DNA of 64,000 nt from Cedecea colo (GCF_011808225.1 NZ_SOYS01000004.1:248001-312000), one strand, 5' to 3'. Shown: positions 46,212 to 58,934, counted from the stretch's first letter. Numbers and translations are program-made. Notes: generated by a model from the letters alone, not told the origin.

Positions 46212-47684
46212 TTAATCTTTCAGAGCTTCAACCGCTGCACGCGCGCCGTGCTGCAACAGCCGCTGATAAGCCTCGGTTAAGGCTTGCACAAACTCGCTAT
46301 TCTCCGGCAGGTCACTACCAAAGATGGATTCCATCGTCAGCAGCCCACGCACGCGTTCTTTCGGCGTCTGATATTGCTGATGGATTGCCTGATAGTGTGC
46401 CGCCAGCGGATCAACCACATCGATGGCATTCCCTTGTTCATCCACGCCGCCAACGTAGCGCATCCAGCCCGCCACGCCCAGCGTCAGATGACGATAATCA
46501 TTGCCCTGCTGCAGATGCAGGCGAACCGGGTCCAACAGGCGCTGCGGCAGTTTCTGGCTGCCGTCCATCGCTATCTGCCAGGTGCGGTGCCTGAGCGACG
46601 GATTGGTGAAGCGTGCGATCAGTAAGTTCGCGTACCCTTCCAGATCGGTGCCTTCCGGCATCGAAAGCGTCGGCGCCTGCTCTTTAAGCATCAGCGCGAG
46701 CGCCGCTTTGCGGTAGGCGGGATTGGTCATGGTATCCGCAATGGTGTCATACCCGCCGAGATAGCCCAGATAAGCAAGGAAAGAGTGGCTGCCGTTGAGC
46801 ATGCGCAGCTTCATCATTTCAAACGGCACGACGTCCGCCACGAACTGAGCGCCGACCTTATCCCAGGCCGGGCGGCCGTTGACGAAGTTATCTTCAATCA
46901 CCCACTGACGGAACGGCTCGCAGGCGATGGCGCATGGGTCATAGACGCCCAGCAGATCGGCGACAAGCCGTAGAGTTTCTGCCGTCGCCGCCGGGACGAT
47001 ACGGTCGACCATGGTGCACGGAAAGGTGACATTTTCAGCGATCCATGCGGCCAGCCCCGCATCGCGCGCCTTTGCCAGCCCGAGGACGGCGGCTTTCGCC
47101 ACGTGACCGTTCTCGCGCACGTTATCGCAGGAAAGTACGGTAAAGGCTTTCATCCCCTGCTCGCGGCGCATGTTCAGCGCTTCAACGATATAACCGATAG
47201 CCGATTTTGGCTGTTGCGGATGAGCAAGATCGTTTTTAATCAGCGGATTGTTCAAATCCAGCTCGCCGGAGGCGGCGTCGGTGCAATAGCCTTTTTCGGT
47301 CACGGTAAGCGAAACAATAGCGGTTTCCGGGCGCGCCATCGCTTTCAGGATGCCGTCATGGCCGTCGAATTCCGGATGCAGCGCTTCTTTCACCGAACCG
47401 ATTATTTTCAGCTCGGTGCTTTCTGCGCCGCGCTCTGCAACGGTATACAGCAGATTTTGCGCCTTCAGATTCTCAATCAGCCGCGCGTCGTTGCCCGGCA
47501 TCAGGTTGACTTCGCAGATGCCCCAATCGCTGTCGCTTTCTTCCAGCAAATGATGGGTAAACAGCGCCTGATGCGCGCGGTGAAATGCGCCGCAGCCCAG
47601 ATGAACAATACGCGATACCAGACGCGATCTGTCCCAGTTCGGACGGGCGACGGTAACCGTGCCGGTCGCAATATTCTGTTCCAT
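46212..47684 (-). CDS. uxuB: UxuB, fructuronate reductase (mannonate oxidoreductase)
   Basis: 490 residues from ATG 47684 ([18 protein letters not shown]) with AGGAG upstream; the frame is open further but lacks a site. It is an NAD-dependent long-chain mannitol-type dehydrogenase: [38 protein letters not shown], and [20 protein letters not shown] with the catalytic lysine region. It reduces fructuronate to mannonate. It follows uxuA by 110 bases. Confidence 0.95.
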   Translation of the reverse strand: MEQNIATGTVTVARPNWDRSRLVSRIVHLGCGAFHRAHQALFTHHLLEESDSDWGICEVNLMPGNDARLIENLKAQNLLYTVAERGAESTELKIIGSVKEALHPEFDGHDGILKAMARPETAIVSLTVTEKGYCTDAASGELDLNNPLIKNDLAHPQQPKSAIGYIVEALNMRREQGMKAFTVLSCDNVRENGHVAKAAVLGLAKARDAGLAAWIAENVTFPCTMVDRIVPAATAETLRLVADLLGVYDPCAIACEPFRQWVIEDNFVNGRPAWDKVGAQFVADVVPFEMMKLRMLNGSHSFLAYLGYLGGYDTIADTMTNPAYRKAALALMLKEQAPTLSMPEGTDLEGYANLLIARFTNPSLRHRTWQIAMDGSQKLPQRLLDPVRLHLQQGNDYRHLTLGVAGWMRYVGGVDEQGNAIDVVDPLAAHYQAIHQQYQTPKERVRGLLTMESIFGSDLPENSEFVQALTEAYQRLLQHGARAAVEALKD

Positions 47685-47794
47685 TGCAAACTCCTGTCGT
47701 TCGACGTCTTCGCCCGTGGATGAAGGGGCGAGAATGTTGCTATTGCGTTGAATAGAGGGAAATCGCATGACGCGTTGCGCCATGCGAAAGATGA

Positions 47795-48979
47795 TTACTT
47801 GCTAAAGAAAGCGCGCTGGATAGCAAGTTCGACGCCGCGAACTTCCGCCAGGCCTTTCAGTCGACCAATCGCCGAGTAGCCGGGGTTGGTTTTCTTTTTC
47901 AGATCGTCCAGCATCTGGTGGCCGTGATCCGGACGCATTGGGATCGGATCCTCATTGCCTTCCGCTTTGCGGCGGTGCTCTTCTTCAGCGATGGCTTTCA
48001 CCACTTCATACATGTCCACATCGCCATACAGATGCGCCGCTTCGTGGAACGTTTTTGGGTTTTCTTCGCGAAGCGTGGAGCGCAGGTGCGTGAAGTAAAT
48101 GCGTGGGCCGAACTGTTTGATCATATCGACCAGATCGTTGTCCTCGCGCACACCATAAGAGCCGGTGCACATGGTGAAGCCGTTCGCCATACTGTTCACG
48201 GTGTCCACCATCCATTGCATATCTTCAACGGTAGAGACAATGCGCGGCAGGCCGAGGATAGGACGCGGCGGATCGTCCGGATGAACCGCCATACGTACGC
48301 CAACCTCTTCCGCGACCGCAATAATGGCTTTCAGGAAACAGGCGAAATTGTCGCGCAGTTTCGCTTTGTCGATGTCTTTGTAGGTCGCCAGATGGCTGCG
48401 GAACTGATCCAGGGTGTAGCCTTCTTCAGCGCCCGGCAGACCTGCGATGATATTGCGGGTCAGACGCCCTTTGTCTGCGCCGCTCATCGTGGCGAAACGC
48501 TGGTTAGCCTGCTCGATCTCTTCCGCCGTGTAATCGGCTTCTGCTCCCTGGCGCTTCAGGATATGTAATTCAAAGGCGGCAAACTCAATCTGGTCAAAAC
48601 GCAGGGCTTTTGAACCGTCCGGCAGAACATATTCAAGATCGGTGCGGGTCCAGTCCAGTACCGGCATGAAGTTGTAGCAAACGGTGTAGATGCCGCATTG
48701 CGCCAGGTTACGCAGGGTTTGCTGGTAATTTTTGATCCACAGATCGTACTGCCCGGTATGGGTTTTGATGTCTTCGTGAATAGGGACGCTTTCTACTACC
48801 GACCACACCAGACCCGCCTCTTCGATGATGGCTTTGCGTTTAAGGATCTCTTCAACTGGCCAGACTTCACCGTTCGGGATCTGATGTAACGCCGTCACCA
48901 CGCCGGTTGCGCCAGCCTGGCGTATATCTGACAGCGTTACCGGATCGTCAGGACCGTACCAGCGCCAGGTTTGTTTCAT
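47795..48979 (-). CDS. uxuA: UxuA, mannonate dehydratase
   Basis: 394 residues from ATG 48979 ([14 protein letters not shown]), exactly the E. coli length, with GAGGAA upstream. A TTG two codons earlier is not needed. Conserved parts are [61 protein letters not shown] and [10 protein letters not shown]. It dehydrates mannonate to 2-keto-3-deoxygluconate. It is the first gene of the operon, and its promoter region has several UxuR-like sites. Confidence 0.97.
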   Translation of the reverse strand: MKQTWRWYGPDDPVTLSDIRQAGATGVVTALHQIPNGEVWPVEEILKRKAIIEEAGLVWSVVESVPIHEDIKTHTGQYDLWIKNYQQTLRNLAQCGIYTVCYNFMPVLDWTRTDLEYVLPDGSKALRFDQIEFAAFELHILKRQGAEADYTAEEIEQANQRFATMSGADKGRLTRNIIAGLPGAEEGYTLDQFRSHLATYKDIDKAKLRDNFACFLKAIIAVAEEVGVRMAVHPDDPPRPILGLPRIVSTVEDMQWMVDTVNSMANGFTMCTGSYGVREDNDLVDMIKQFGPRIYFTHLRSTLREENPKTFHEAAHLYGDVDMYEVVKAIAEEEHRRKAEGNEDPIPMRPDHGHQMLDDLKKKTNPGYSAIGRLKGLAEVRGVELAIQRAFFSK

Positions 48980-49385
48980 ATTCAATTTCCTCTTCTTTCG
49001 ATGACTTTGCCGTGGTTGACCAATCGATACCCACTAACGGAACGTTCGTAATAAAACGGGGCTATACGCATTAAGTTCAGCCAAACCCGGTGCCATGTCA
49101 ACCATCACATGCAAATTGGTTAACCAAATCACAAATATCGCCATTGTTGGTCAGCCAATCTTATTTATTTGATCCGCGTCAAATTTTAGCGTGCAAAAAA
49201 AATCCACCATGCATTCTGATGTGATTTTATGCAGGTATCCGTAAGGAATTACTTCCAAAGTTGCGGCGCGGTTCGCGCAACGCTTGCCTTAAATTCAGCA
49301 AGTGGCCAACCAATTCGCATGATTTCAGTTTTCTACGCCAAAGATCGGAGGGCGTGGAGGCATTGATCTTTAACGAGGCTTTATC
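48980..49385. promoter_or_regulatory. Divergent control region, uxuA / exuT-type gene, with repeated operators
   Basis: 406 bases holding four copies of a TTGGT-NN-ACCAA-like palindrome. The best is TTGGTTAACCAA (49116-49127, perfect). Others are GTGGTTGACCAA (49012-49023), TTGGTCAGCCAA (49147-49158) and GTGGCCAACCAA (49302-49313). These resemble the UxuR/ExuR consensus and flank both promoters. Confidence 0.75.
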
Positions 49386-50690
49386 ATGAAGATAACGAAA
49401 TTAAGATGGTGGATTATCGGTTTGGTCTGCGTGGGGACCATCGTGAACTACCTGTCCCGCAGCTCGCTCAGCGTCGCGGCACCGGCGATGATGAAAGAAC
49501 TCAATTTTGATGAACAGCAGTACTCCTGGGTCGTGAGCGCCTTCCAGCTTTGCTATACCATTGCGCAGCCGATTACCGGCTATCTGATGGATGTCATCGG
49601 GCTGAAAATCGGCTTCTTTATCTTCGCGTTGCTCTGGTCGTTTATCAACATGGCACACGCGCTGGCGGGCGGCTGGATAAGCCTTGCGTTCCTGCGTGGT
49701 TTGATGGGGTTGACCGAAGCGTCTGCCATTCCTGCGGGGATTAAAGCAAGCGCCGAATGGTTCCCGACCAAAGAACGCGGTATCGCGGGCGGCTTGTTTA
49801 ACATCGGCACGTCTATTGGCGCCATGCTGGCCCCGCCGTTGGTGGTCTGGGCAATGCTGACCTTCGCGGATAGCGGCATTGGCACCGAGATGGCGTTTGT
49901 CATTACCGGCGCTATCGGCGTGCTGTTCGCCATCACCTGGTTCCTGATTTATAACTCGCCGAACAAGCATCCGTGGATTACCCATAAAGAACTGCGCTAC
50001 ATCGAAGACGGCCAGGAAAGCTATCTTCAGGACGATAATAAAAAGCCAGCCGTAAAAGCGATCGTCAAAAAGCGTAATTTCTGGGCGCTGGCGATCGCCC
50101 GCTTCCTGGCCGATCCGGCATGGGGCACCCTGAGCTTCTGGATGCCGCTGTACTTGATTAACGTGATGCATTTGCCGCTCAAAGAGATCGCTATGTTCGC
50201 CTGGCTGCCGTTCCTGGCGGCGGATTTTGGCTGCGTTGCCGGTGGCCTGCTGGCGAAGTTCTTCATGGAAAAGATGAGCATGACTACCATCAATGCGCGC
50301 CGCACAAGCTTTACCATCGGCGCCATTCTGATGATTTCTATTGGCTTCGTTAGCATCACCACAAACCCGTATGTCGCTATTGCGCTGATGAGCATCGGCG
50401 GTTTCGCTCACCAGACGCTTTCTACGGTGGTTATCACCATGTGTGCCGACCTGTTTAAGAAAAACGAAGTGGCGACCGTTGCAGGCCTGGCGGGTTCTGC
50501 GGCATGGATGGGACAGCTGAGCTTCAACCTGTTTATGGGTGCGCTCGTCGCGGTGATCGGCTATGGCCCGTTCTTTGTTGCGCTTAGCCTGTTCGATATT
50601 ATCGGCGCCATCATTCTGTGGGCGATGATTAAAGATCCGGCGAAGCATAATCCCCAGGCTACGGCGCAGCCGTTAACCTCCCATAGCTAA
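49386..50690 (+). CDS. Hexuronate transporter, ExuT-type major facilitator
   Basis: 434 residues, 12 helices, anion:cation symporter family. Seen: NYLSRSSLSVAAPAMMKELN, IPAGIKASAEWFPTKERGIAGGLFNIGTSIGA (as a region) and RFLADPAWGTLSFWMPLYL. It is related to E. coli ExuT (KASSEWFPAKERSIAVGYFN) but distinct, so no symbol is given. It imports free glucuronate or galacturonate. It is divergent from uxuA over shared operators and closed by a strong hairpin. Confidence 0.88.
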   Translation: MKITKLRWWIIGLVCVGTIVNYLSRSSLSVAAPAMMKELNFDEQQYSWVVSAFQLCYTIAQPITGYLMDVIGLKIGFFIFALLWSFINMAHALAGGWISLAFLRGLMGLTEASAIPAGIKASAEWFPTKERGIAGGLFNIGTSIGAMLAPPLVVWAMLTFADSGIGTEMAFVITGAIGVLFAITWFLIYNSPNKHPWITHKELRYIEDGQESYLQDDNKKPAVKAIVKKRNFWALAIARFLADPAWGTLSFWMPLYLINVMHLPLKEIAMFAWLPFLAADFGCVAGGLLAKFFMEKMSMTTINARRTSFTIGAILMISIGFVSITTNPYVAIALMSIGGFAHQTLSTVVITMCADLFKKNEVATVAGLAGSAAWMGQLSFNLFMGALVAVIGYGPFFVALSLFDIIGAIILWAMIKDPAKHNPQATAQPLTSHS

Positions 50691-50707
50691 TCACCCATCC
50701 TGCATTA

Positions 50708-50734
50708 ACGGCCACCGGAAGGTGGCCGTTTGCG
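50708..50734. terminator. Terminator hairpin, copy 1 (after the hexuronate transporter)
   Basis: ACGGCCACC and GGTGGCCGT pair around GGAA, followed by TTGCG. The sequence recurs almost unchanged at 50876-50902. Confidence 0.7.
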
Positions 50735-50741
50735 ATGGCTG

Positions 50742-50777
50742 ACAAAGAAGGAAAAAGCGTGGTTTTTCCTTCTTTGT
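50742..50777. repeat. Long AT-rich hairpin between convergent genes
   Basis: ACAAAGAAGGAAAAA (50742-50756) and TTTTTCCTTCTTTGT (50763-50777) are perfect 15-base arms with loop GCGTGG. It is not GC-rich like the neighbouring terminators. It may be a bidirectional terminator or a transcript-stabilising stem. Confidence 0.55.
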
Positions 50778-50875
50778 GGTTAACGACCCAGGATCAAGCA
50801 ATTGATTTTAAATCTGATTTTATTAGAGGCATATTTCAGCGTTTTGCACGCCATGAGGTTTGGCATCAGTCTCTG

Positions 50876-50902
50876 ACGGCCACCGCAAGGCGGCCGTTTG
50901 CG
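50876..50902. terminator. Terminator hairpin, copy 2 (after uidC)
   Basis: A near repeat of 50708-50734 with two differences (loop GCAA, one T to C change in the right arm). It lies directly after the uidC stop on the minus strand, so each convergent gene has its own copy. Confidence 0.65.
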
Positions 50903-50904
50903 TT

Positions 50905-52170
50905 TCACTTAAGCATGAAATCATACTGAATGCTCATTTTTACATCCCAGTAGTTCAGCCGATCGCCCAGCGTACTGCCGTCGCGCTTTTCCCGCCCCTT
51001 ATCGGCGGCGAGGAAAACGTTCATTCCCTGTAACGGCCCTTCTGCCACCTTGTAGTTCACCGCGCCTAGCAGCCCTATCCCCTTGATTTGCACATCGCGC
51101 TGGCTGGACTCATAGCCGCGGGTGACGATGGGTGCCAGCGTCATGGTTAACTGTGGCGTAAGGCGATAGTTGACCCCAGCCTGCCAGGACTGCATCCCTT
51201 CCCGGTTACGATCGAGGCTCAGGGAGAAGGGATAGCCAATATCAGTGTCCACAACCGCGCCGCTCATGGCATGCTGCAAATAGCCCCCGCTTGCAAACAG
51301 CCCGCCCCACGGCGCAGACCAGCTTAGCTGGCCGCTGACCAGCCCGGTTTCATCAGGCTGTGATGAAGAGCGGCTTAGCCCTTCTAACTTCACGTAAGAC
51401 CCCAGCAGTTCGCCTTTCAGGGCGTGATCTTTGGTCAGTGGAATACGCTTTTCAAAAATACTTTGCGCCTGGGTCGAGACATCGTCTTGTACCGAGCCGC
51501 CAACTGAATAGCGGCTGTTTTCATCGTGCCAGCTGGCGGCTAAAAACGTGCGGGGCCGGTGCTTGTCATATTTACCCGTCGCACTGTTGTAGACGCCTTC
51601 ATCACGTATGCCGGTAGCAGAGTCGGTCCATTGAAACACGCGGCTGCGCCACATCGCCCAGAGTTCAATATTCGGCGTTAGCGCCATATATCCCAGCGCG
51701 CCTTCCGAAACCGTCGGCAATGTGCGCTGCGAGTTGCCGGCAATAAGCGGAATGCGCCAGGGCAGGCTGCCGTAACCATAATCGGTGCCGAAACGGCCGA
51801 GCTTTAAGCGAATATTTTCCGTCGGTTTAATTTTTATCGCGCCGAGGGCGTAACCAAAACTTTCATGTCCATCTAAATACCATCGCGTGCTCATGTCATT
51901 ATGCGCGCCAAGCTTATAGACATAATATGCACCGCCCTCTACGCCAATAAATTGCGCGTAATATTCGCTATTAAAATCGATCAGTCCTCCCTGAACCCAG
52001 GCATAAATATCCCGGCCCGTTCCGGCGCTCGGTTTATCAGCTCTTCGTAATTCATTTTTCAACCTAAATCGTAATGCGGATTCATCATCTGAAAGTTGTA
52101 TGGCCCAGGCAGAGGGACAAGCCGCGGCCACGGCTATCGAAATAGCCGCTATCTTCGCGCTCTTTTGCAT
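50905..52170 (-). CDS. uidC: UidC, outer-membrane glucuronide porin
   Basis: 421 residues, the known GusC/UidC length. A signal peptide (MQKSAKIAAISIAVAAACPSAWA) is followed by an OprD-like beta-barrel rich in aromatic girdle residues (DGHESFGYALGAIKIKPTENI, RLNYWDVKMSIQYDFMLK). It ends in a phenylalanine-containing strand, as barrel insertion requires. It speeds entry of glucuronides. It is last in uidABC, 38 bases after uidB. Confidence 0.9.
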   Translation of the reverse strand: MQKSAKIAAISIAVAAACPSAWAIQLSDDESALRFRLKNELRRADKPSAGTGRDIYAWVQGGLIDFNSEYYAQFIGVEGGAYYVYKLGAHNDMSTRWYLDGHESFGYALGAIKIKPTENIRLKLGRFGTDYGYGSLPWRIPLIAGNSQRTLPTVSEGALGYMALTPNIELWAMWRSRVFQWTDSATGIRDEGVYNSATGKYDKHRPRTFLAASWHDENSRYSVGGSVQDDVSTQAQSIFEKRIPLTKDHALKGELLGSYVKLEGLSRSSSQPDETGLVSGQLSWSAPWGGLFASGGYLQHAMSGAVVDTDIGYPFSLSLDRNREGMQSWQAGVNYRLTPQLTMTLAPIVTRGYESSQRDVQIKGIGLLGAVNYKVAEGPLQGMNVFLAADKGREKRDGSTLGDRLNYWDVKMSIQYDFMLK

Positions 52171-52208
52171 TATTTAACCTTCTGTATTGTAATTATTTTA
52201 TGGCGAGG

Positions 52209-53581
52209 CTATTTATTGAAATCTTTAATTAACTGCTGTTGTACTTGTTTTCGTTTATCTATCTCCAGAATAATATCTTTGAATTTTTTGTCGGTAAGGG
52301 GATAAAACCAGATAATGATAAATGCCAGCAACATAAAGCCGCACGGTATTAGCGAAATTGCCATACGGATCCCTGTTATTACCTCGGGAGTTTGCGGCTG
52401 GTTGGCAATATAACCGCTGAGACCCAAAATAAAGGCAGGAATAGACCCGCCGATTGCCTGACCGCACTTACGCGTGAAAGAGAACAGAGAATATGTCAGC
52501 CCTTCAATACGCACGCCGGTGAGATACTCGCCATATTCCACCGTATCGGCTTCCAGCGCCCACATCACCGTCATCGTAATGCCCTGCCCAATAGAGGCAA
52601 TTGCCAGCGCGGTGAGCGCAACAGGTACGGACTGAACAGACATATAAAAGAACAGTAAATAACCGCAGGTTCCCATAAGCGCACCGAGCAAGAACGTATT
52701 CTTTTTACCTGCTCGTGCGACCAAACGCGGCACCAGCGGCGCCGACGCTACGGAACCGATGAGCATTTGCACCAGCACAATCACGGAGAACAACCCGGAA
52801 TCGTTCAGCACATAACGCACGTAGAACAATGACGAGGCGCTCACGGCGAAAGTGGAAATCAGAATGCAAAGCGCGCCCGAACACAGCATAAGTAATGGCC
52901 GGTTCCGTTTCAGCGTTTGCAGGCTAATTTTCAGCGAAGGTTGCGCCACGATACGGACAACGTTTTCGCGGGTTGATTTAAAGCAGAGAAAATAAAGTCC
53001 CATACCGGCAACCGCCAGGATGATGGTCCAGAAGAGATATACCGACTCCATTTCCGACGGGCTGGCGCTGGTGATACGCGGCCCGATCAGAAACGCCAGG
53101 CAAACAAAGGTCAACGAGGCCGCAATGCTGCGCGCAGCCCCCAGACGCGCGCGCGACTGGGGTTGCCGGGTCATGGCCGTCGCCAGCGACCCGTAGGGAA
53201 TATTGACGATGCTGTAGCAAAGCCCCAGCCCCATATAGGTCAGGTAGGCGTAAATCACCTTGCTGCTATGGCTCCACTCCGTTGGAACGCAGAACACCAG
53301 CACGCTAAACAACATTAAAGGGGCGGACCCGAATAACAAAAAAGGCCGGAATTTTCCCCAGCGGGTATTGACGCTATCGACGATGCGCCCCGCCGCAACG
53401 TCGGCGAAGGCGTCAAATACGCGGACTAACAGCAGCATCGTGCCGGCGGCGGCGGCACCGACGCCTGCAACGTCGGTGTAATAACTCAACAGAAACAACG
53501 CCCCCATAGCGAAGGCGAAGTTGTTAGCGACGTCACCCAGGCTGTAACCCACAATGCTACGCCAGGAGAGTTGTTGACTCA

Positions 53582-53582
<1 letters not shown>
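52209..53582 (-). CDS. uidB: UidB, glucuronide transporter
   Basis: 457 residues of the GPH cation symporter family, 12 helices. It begins [26 protein letters not shown], with [27 protein letters not shown]-type loop 2-3 and [24 protein letters not shown]. It carries glucuronides across the inner membrane with protons. The start shares one base with the uidA stop (TAATG), so translation is coupled. Confidence 0.94.
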
Positions 53583-55796
<2,214 letters not shown>

Positions 55797-56390
55797 ATGG
55801 ATAACATGTTTACCGAACCCTTGCCGACGCGTATCAGGATCCTGCGCGCGGCAAGGCAGTGCTTTGCGAAGAATGGTTTTCACAGCGCCTCAATGAAGAC
55901 GATCTGCGGGGCCTGCGGGATGAGCCCCGGCACCCTGTATCACCACTTTCCGTCCAAAGATGCTTTGATTGAGGCGATTATCCTTGAGGATCAGGAAAGA
56001 GCCCTCACCCATTTTCGCGATCCGCTGGAAGGCGTAGGGCTGGTGGATTACCTGGTGGACTCGATGATTGAGGTTACCCAGGAAGATTACGCGCAGCGTG
56101 CATTGGTGGTGGAAATCATGGCCGAAGGGATGCGAAATCCGCTGGTCGCGGAAATGCTGAAAAACAAATATCAAACCATTACCGGCTCCCTTGTTACCCG
56201 CTTTACGGAGGCGCAAAAGAGCGGGGAAATTGGTGCGGATATCGATAAAGGGATCGCGGCCAGAATGCTGCTGGCCATCACTTACGGCATTTTGTCGGAC
56301 AGTGAAGCGGCGGAAAATGCCCGGCACGCAGCGTTTGCAGACACGTTCAGGAATATGGTTAACGGCTTACTGAGCGTGCCGAAGATCTGA
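55797..56390 (+). CDS. uidR: UidR, TetR-family repressor of uidABC
   Basis: 197 residues (E. coli 196). The N-terminal HTH is ILRAARQCFAKNGFHSASMKTICGACGMSPGTLYHHFPSKDALIEA as a region. The ligand domain matches UidR (AIILEDQERAL, QRALVVEIMAEGMRNP, EMLKNKYQTIT). It represses the uid operon until a glucuronide binds. It is divergent from uidA. Confidence 0.94.
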   Translation: MDNMFTEPLPTRIRILRAARQCFAKNGFHSASMKTICGACGMSPGTLYHHFPSKDALIEAIILEDQERALTHFRDPLEGVGLVDYLVDSMIEVTQEDYAQRALVVEIMAEGMRNPLVAEMLKNKYQTITGSLVTRFTEAQKSGEIGADIDKGIAARMLLAITYGILSDSEAAENARHAAFADTFRNMVNGLLSVPKI

Positions 56391-56421
56391 TGGCTGCCGC
56401 TGTATTGCGGGCATTGTCGTG

Positions 56422-56441
56422 AGGCGCCAGCGCGCCTTTTC
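56422..56441 (+). terminator. Terminator of uidR
   Basis: AGGCGC (56422-56427) and GCGCCT (56432-56437) around CAGC, then TTTTCT. It is placed 32 bases after the uidR stop. Confidence 0.65.
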
Positions 56442-56575
56442 TGGCGGACCCACATTTTTTGCACGATCTGGGTTCTGGCTTGCAGATCCGAGCTAAACCT
56501 CCGCCAGTCGATTGATTGTCCAGCATAAAAAAGGGAAGGTTCTCGCCCGTATTCCTGGCTGGACGGCCTTATATT

Positions 56576-56733
56576 ATGCCTGTTATTCAGCTTGTTGAAC
56601 GTGCGTTACGGATCCTCAACCTGTTTAACGGCCAGGCGGCGAAGCTTAAAATCACCGACATCAGTAAACGGATGGGCCTGAGCAAAAGCACTCTTCATTC
56701 TCTGCTTAAAACCCTGCGGCTATACGGCCAGCG
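56576..56733 (+). pseudogene. IclR-family regulator, N-terminal remnant
   Basis: From ATG 56576 the frame reads MPVIQLVERALRILNLFNGQ, then ITDISKRMGLSKSTLHSLLKTLRLYG: a good IclR-type winged helix-turn-helix of about 50 residues. Just beyond this the similarity stops, and by 56753 the sequence is the 3' end of ygeV on the other strand. A whole IclR regulator has about 250 residues with a C-terminal ligand domain, all missing here. The frame continues antisense to ygeV to 57103, but without regulator-like sequence. It looks like a gene cut when the ygeV cluster joined this locus. Confidence 0.7.
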
Positions 56734-56752
56734 ACCTGGAATAATTCCCGGC

Positions 56753-58543
56753 TTATTCGGCGTCCCTTCCCGCCAACGAATATTTCTTAATTTTGCGGTA
56801 CAACGTAGCAATGCCAATACCCAACTCATCTGCCGCCTGTTTTTTATTACTGTAGCGTGCAAGCGCATCGTTAATCATTTGTCGCTCCATTTTCTCCAGC
56901 GCCGTTCCTCCCTCTTCATGAAACGACAATGTCGTCATAGTCCTGGGCAATTCCGCTTCGGGCTCAACATTGCCGCTACCGCTTACCAGATTAGGCGGCA
57001 GCAGAGCCATATCAATTATCTCACCCGAGGGCACGACGTTTACCAGATACTCCATGAGATTGCTCAGTTCGCGAATATTACCCGGCCAGGCGTAGCGTTT
57101 TAGGAACTCAACCACCTCCTGCGCCACGCCGGGATAGACCAGCCCAAGCCGGTGCGTATGCAAATTCAGGAAATAGTGAATCAGGAGTTCAATATCATCC
57201 CGGCGCTCACGCAGCGGCGGCAGGCGCAGCGGGATCACGTTGAGCCGGTAATAAAGATCTTCGCGAAATTTACCTTTTGCGATGCACTGCTCAAGATTCT
57301 GATGAGTGGCGGAGATAATGCGAATATCCACCGGGACCGGACAACTGGCGCCGACCGGCTGAATCTCACGCGATTCAATGGTCCGCAGTAGCTTGGCTTG
57401 CAGGGTAAGCGGCATATCCCCTATTTCATCAAGAAACAGTGTGCCCTGATTGGCTGCCTGAATCAGCCCGACTTTCCCGTTTGCAGACGCGCCGGTGAAA
57501 GCGCCTTTAACGTAGCCAAAAAGCTCGCTCTCCAGCAGTTGCTCAGGAATGGCCGCACAGTTAATGGCGATAAATGGCTTTGCCTGACGGCCGCTGAGCT
57601 TATGGATTGCCCGGGCGACCACTTCTTTACCGGTGCCGCTCTCACCGGCAATCATGACGCTGGAAGGGCTTGGCGCAACGCGGCCGATCAGCTTTTTAAG
57701 CTGGCGCATCGCACGACACTCTCCTACCATAGCTTCAATTTGCGGCCCCTCCTGCGCAGCGCTGAGATCCGCAGACGAGTGCGACTGGTGAAAGGCCATT
57801 AAAAACAGCCATTGATCCTGCACCATATGCAGTTGCCCAATAATAAGCTCTTTACGATCGTCAAAAGTGATGACGTGCTGCATATGCCCATGTTTGAAAT
57901 TATCTCCGAAAGTCAGCGGCTGAAACTGGATAGTTTTACCAATCATCTGTCCCCGACTGGCATCCATAATTTTCAATGCCGTATGGTTAGCGAATTTCAC
58001 TTTTTGATCGTTACCCACTACCAGCACGCCCTGATCCATATTTTCCATCATCGTTAAAAATATTTTATGAATATTCCCCCCGGAGGATCGATCGCATAAA
58101 AAACGCGAAACAAATATGGATGAAACATGGCGAACATAATCAGAGAACTCCTGAATATTATCATTAATTCGTTTCTGCTGTTCGTGAGTGAGCGCGACCA
58201 GACTAATCACGCCCACGCATTGGTGATGGTACATAATCGGCGTACCCAAAAAAGCTTTTTCCTGGCACGCTTCTTTATTACCGCAATTTTCACAAAGTGG
58301 ATCAAAGCGTGAATGGGTAATGACTTTCTCTTTTTGGGTTTCAATAATGTAACGCAGAAGTTGCGAGCCTGTAGATAGCTTCTGCCCAATTTTTTTGTTG
58401 AACAAGCCGGTTCCGGCTACGCGATATAATGCACTATCGATTATCTCAACCTCAAGCTGGAGTACGCTGGAAAGCATGCTGGCAAATTGTTGAATTTGTG
58501 GCTGAATTTGCATCAAAATGGAAAGTGGTATGGACGGTATCAT
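56753..58543 (-). CDS. ygeV: YgeV-type sigma-54 activator
   Basis: 596 residues from ATG 58543 (MIPSIPLSILMQ), chosen for AAAAGG six bases upstream; an ATG eight codons earlier is the alternative. The N-terminal sensor has a cysteine cluster CENCGNKEAC (about 84-93) that could bind metal, then a PAS-like part (GVLVVGNDQKVKFANHTALK). The AAA+ domain has GESGTGKE (~300-307) and YVKGAFTGAS. A Fis-type HTH ends it (KKQAADELGIGIATLYRKIK). It matches E. coli YgeV and would activate the divergent ygeW operon. Confidence 0.92.
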   Translation of the reverse strand: MIPSIPLSILMQIQPQIQQFASMLSSVLQLEVEIIDSALYRVAGTGLFNKKIGQKLSTGSQLLRYIIETQKEKVITHSRFDPLCENCGNKEACQEKAFLGTPIMYHHQCVGVISLVALTHEQQKRINDNIQEFSDYVRHVSSIFVSRFLCDRSSGGNIHKIFLTMMENMDQGVLVVGNDQKVKFANHTALKIMDASRGQMIGKTIQFQPLTFGDNFKHGHMQHVITFDDRKELIIGQLHMVQDQWLFLMAFHQSHSSADLSAAQEGPQIEAMVGECRAMRQLKKLIGRVAPSPSSVMIAGESGTGKEVVARAIHKLSGRQAKPFIAINCAAIPEQLLESELFGYVKGAFTGASANGKVGLIQAANQGTLFLDEIGDMPLTLQAKLLRTIESREIQPVGASCPVPVDIRIISATHQNLEQCIAKGKFREDLYYRLNVIPLRLPPLRERRDDIELLIHYFLNLHTHRLGLVYPGVAQEVVEFLKRYAWPGNIRELSNLMEYLVNVVPSGEIIDMALLPPNLVSGSGNVEPEAELPRTMTTLSFHEEGGTALEKMERQMINDALARYSNKKQAADELGIGIATLYRKIKKYSLAGRDAE

Positions 58544-58711
58544 AGTCGACCTTTTTACATTATTCATCAGATACGCACCGGTACGTAACGGCCTGGGCTT
58601 GACCTTTCAGAATGATATTACTCCCTCTTCCCATCCGTTCATTGATATAGATAGTGCTTCTCAGAGAGGCTTATCTAAAATATGCAATAGCTATCACATA
58701 TTTATATCAGC

Positions 58712-58738
58712 ATGATAATTTGGCGCAGGAATTATCAT
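58712..58738. promoter_or_regulatory. Inverted repeat, candidate YgeV activator site
   Basis: ATGATAATT (58712-58720) and AATTATCAT (58730-58738) are perfect nine-base arms around TGGCGCAGG. The repeat is centred about 195 bases upstream of the probable sigma-54 promoter, a usual place for an enhancer-type site. Confidence 0.5.
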
Positions 58739-58918
58739 ATTGATATAGCATCATCACCTTAAGCAGGCTATTTTCCCCGGCAACGTCCAACCTTGCCTGT
58801 TAATTTCACCGCTCAGAAAATACGCCTGGCGCCGATATCCGCGCGCAGAATTTAATTTCGTGACAGAGGTCGCATAACGCGCTTCTTTCGTCGTACTTCA
58901 TATTATTTATCCGGGAAC

Positions 58919-58934
58919 TGGCACATTTATTGTT
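58919..58934 (+). promoter_or_regulatory. Possible sigma-54 promoter of ygeW
   Basis: TGGCACATTTATTGTT matches the -24 TGGCAC perfectly and has TTG at the -12, but GT stands where GC is expected. It lies about 97 bases before ygeW and next to a sigma-54 activator gene. Confidence 0.45.

Noticed and set aside
49401-50648. A 415-codon open frame antisense to the hexuronate transporter
   Set aside because: It is the reverse shadow of a clear major-facilitator gene with biased codon use; its sequence is rich in Arg, His and Gln with no domain and no ribosome site.
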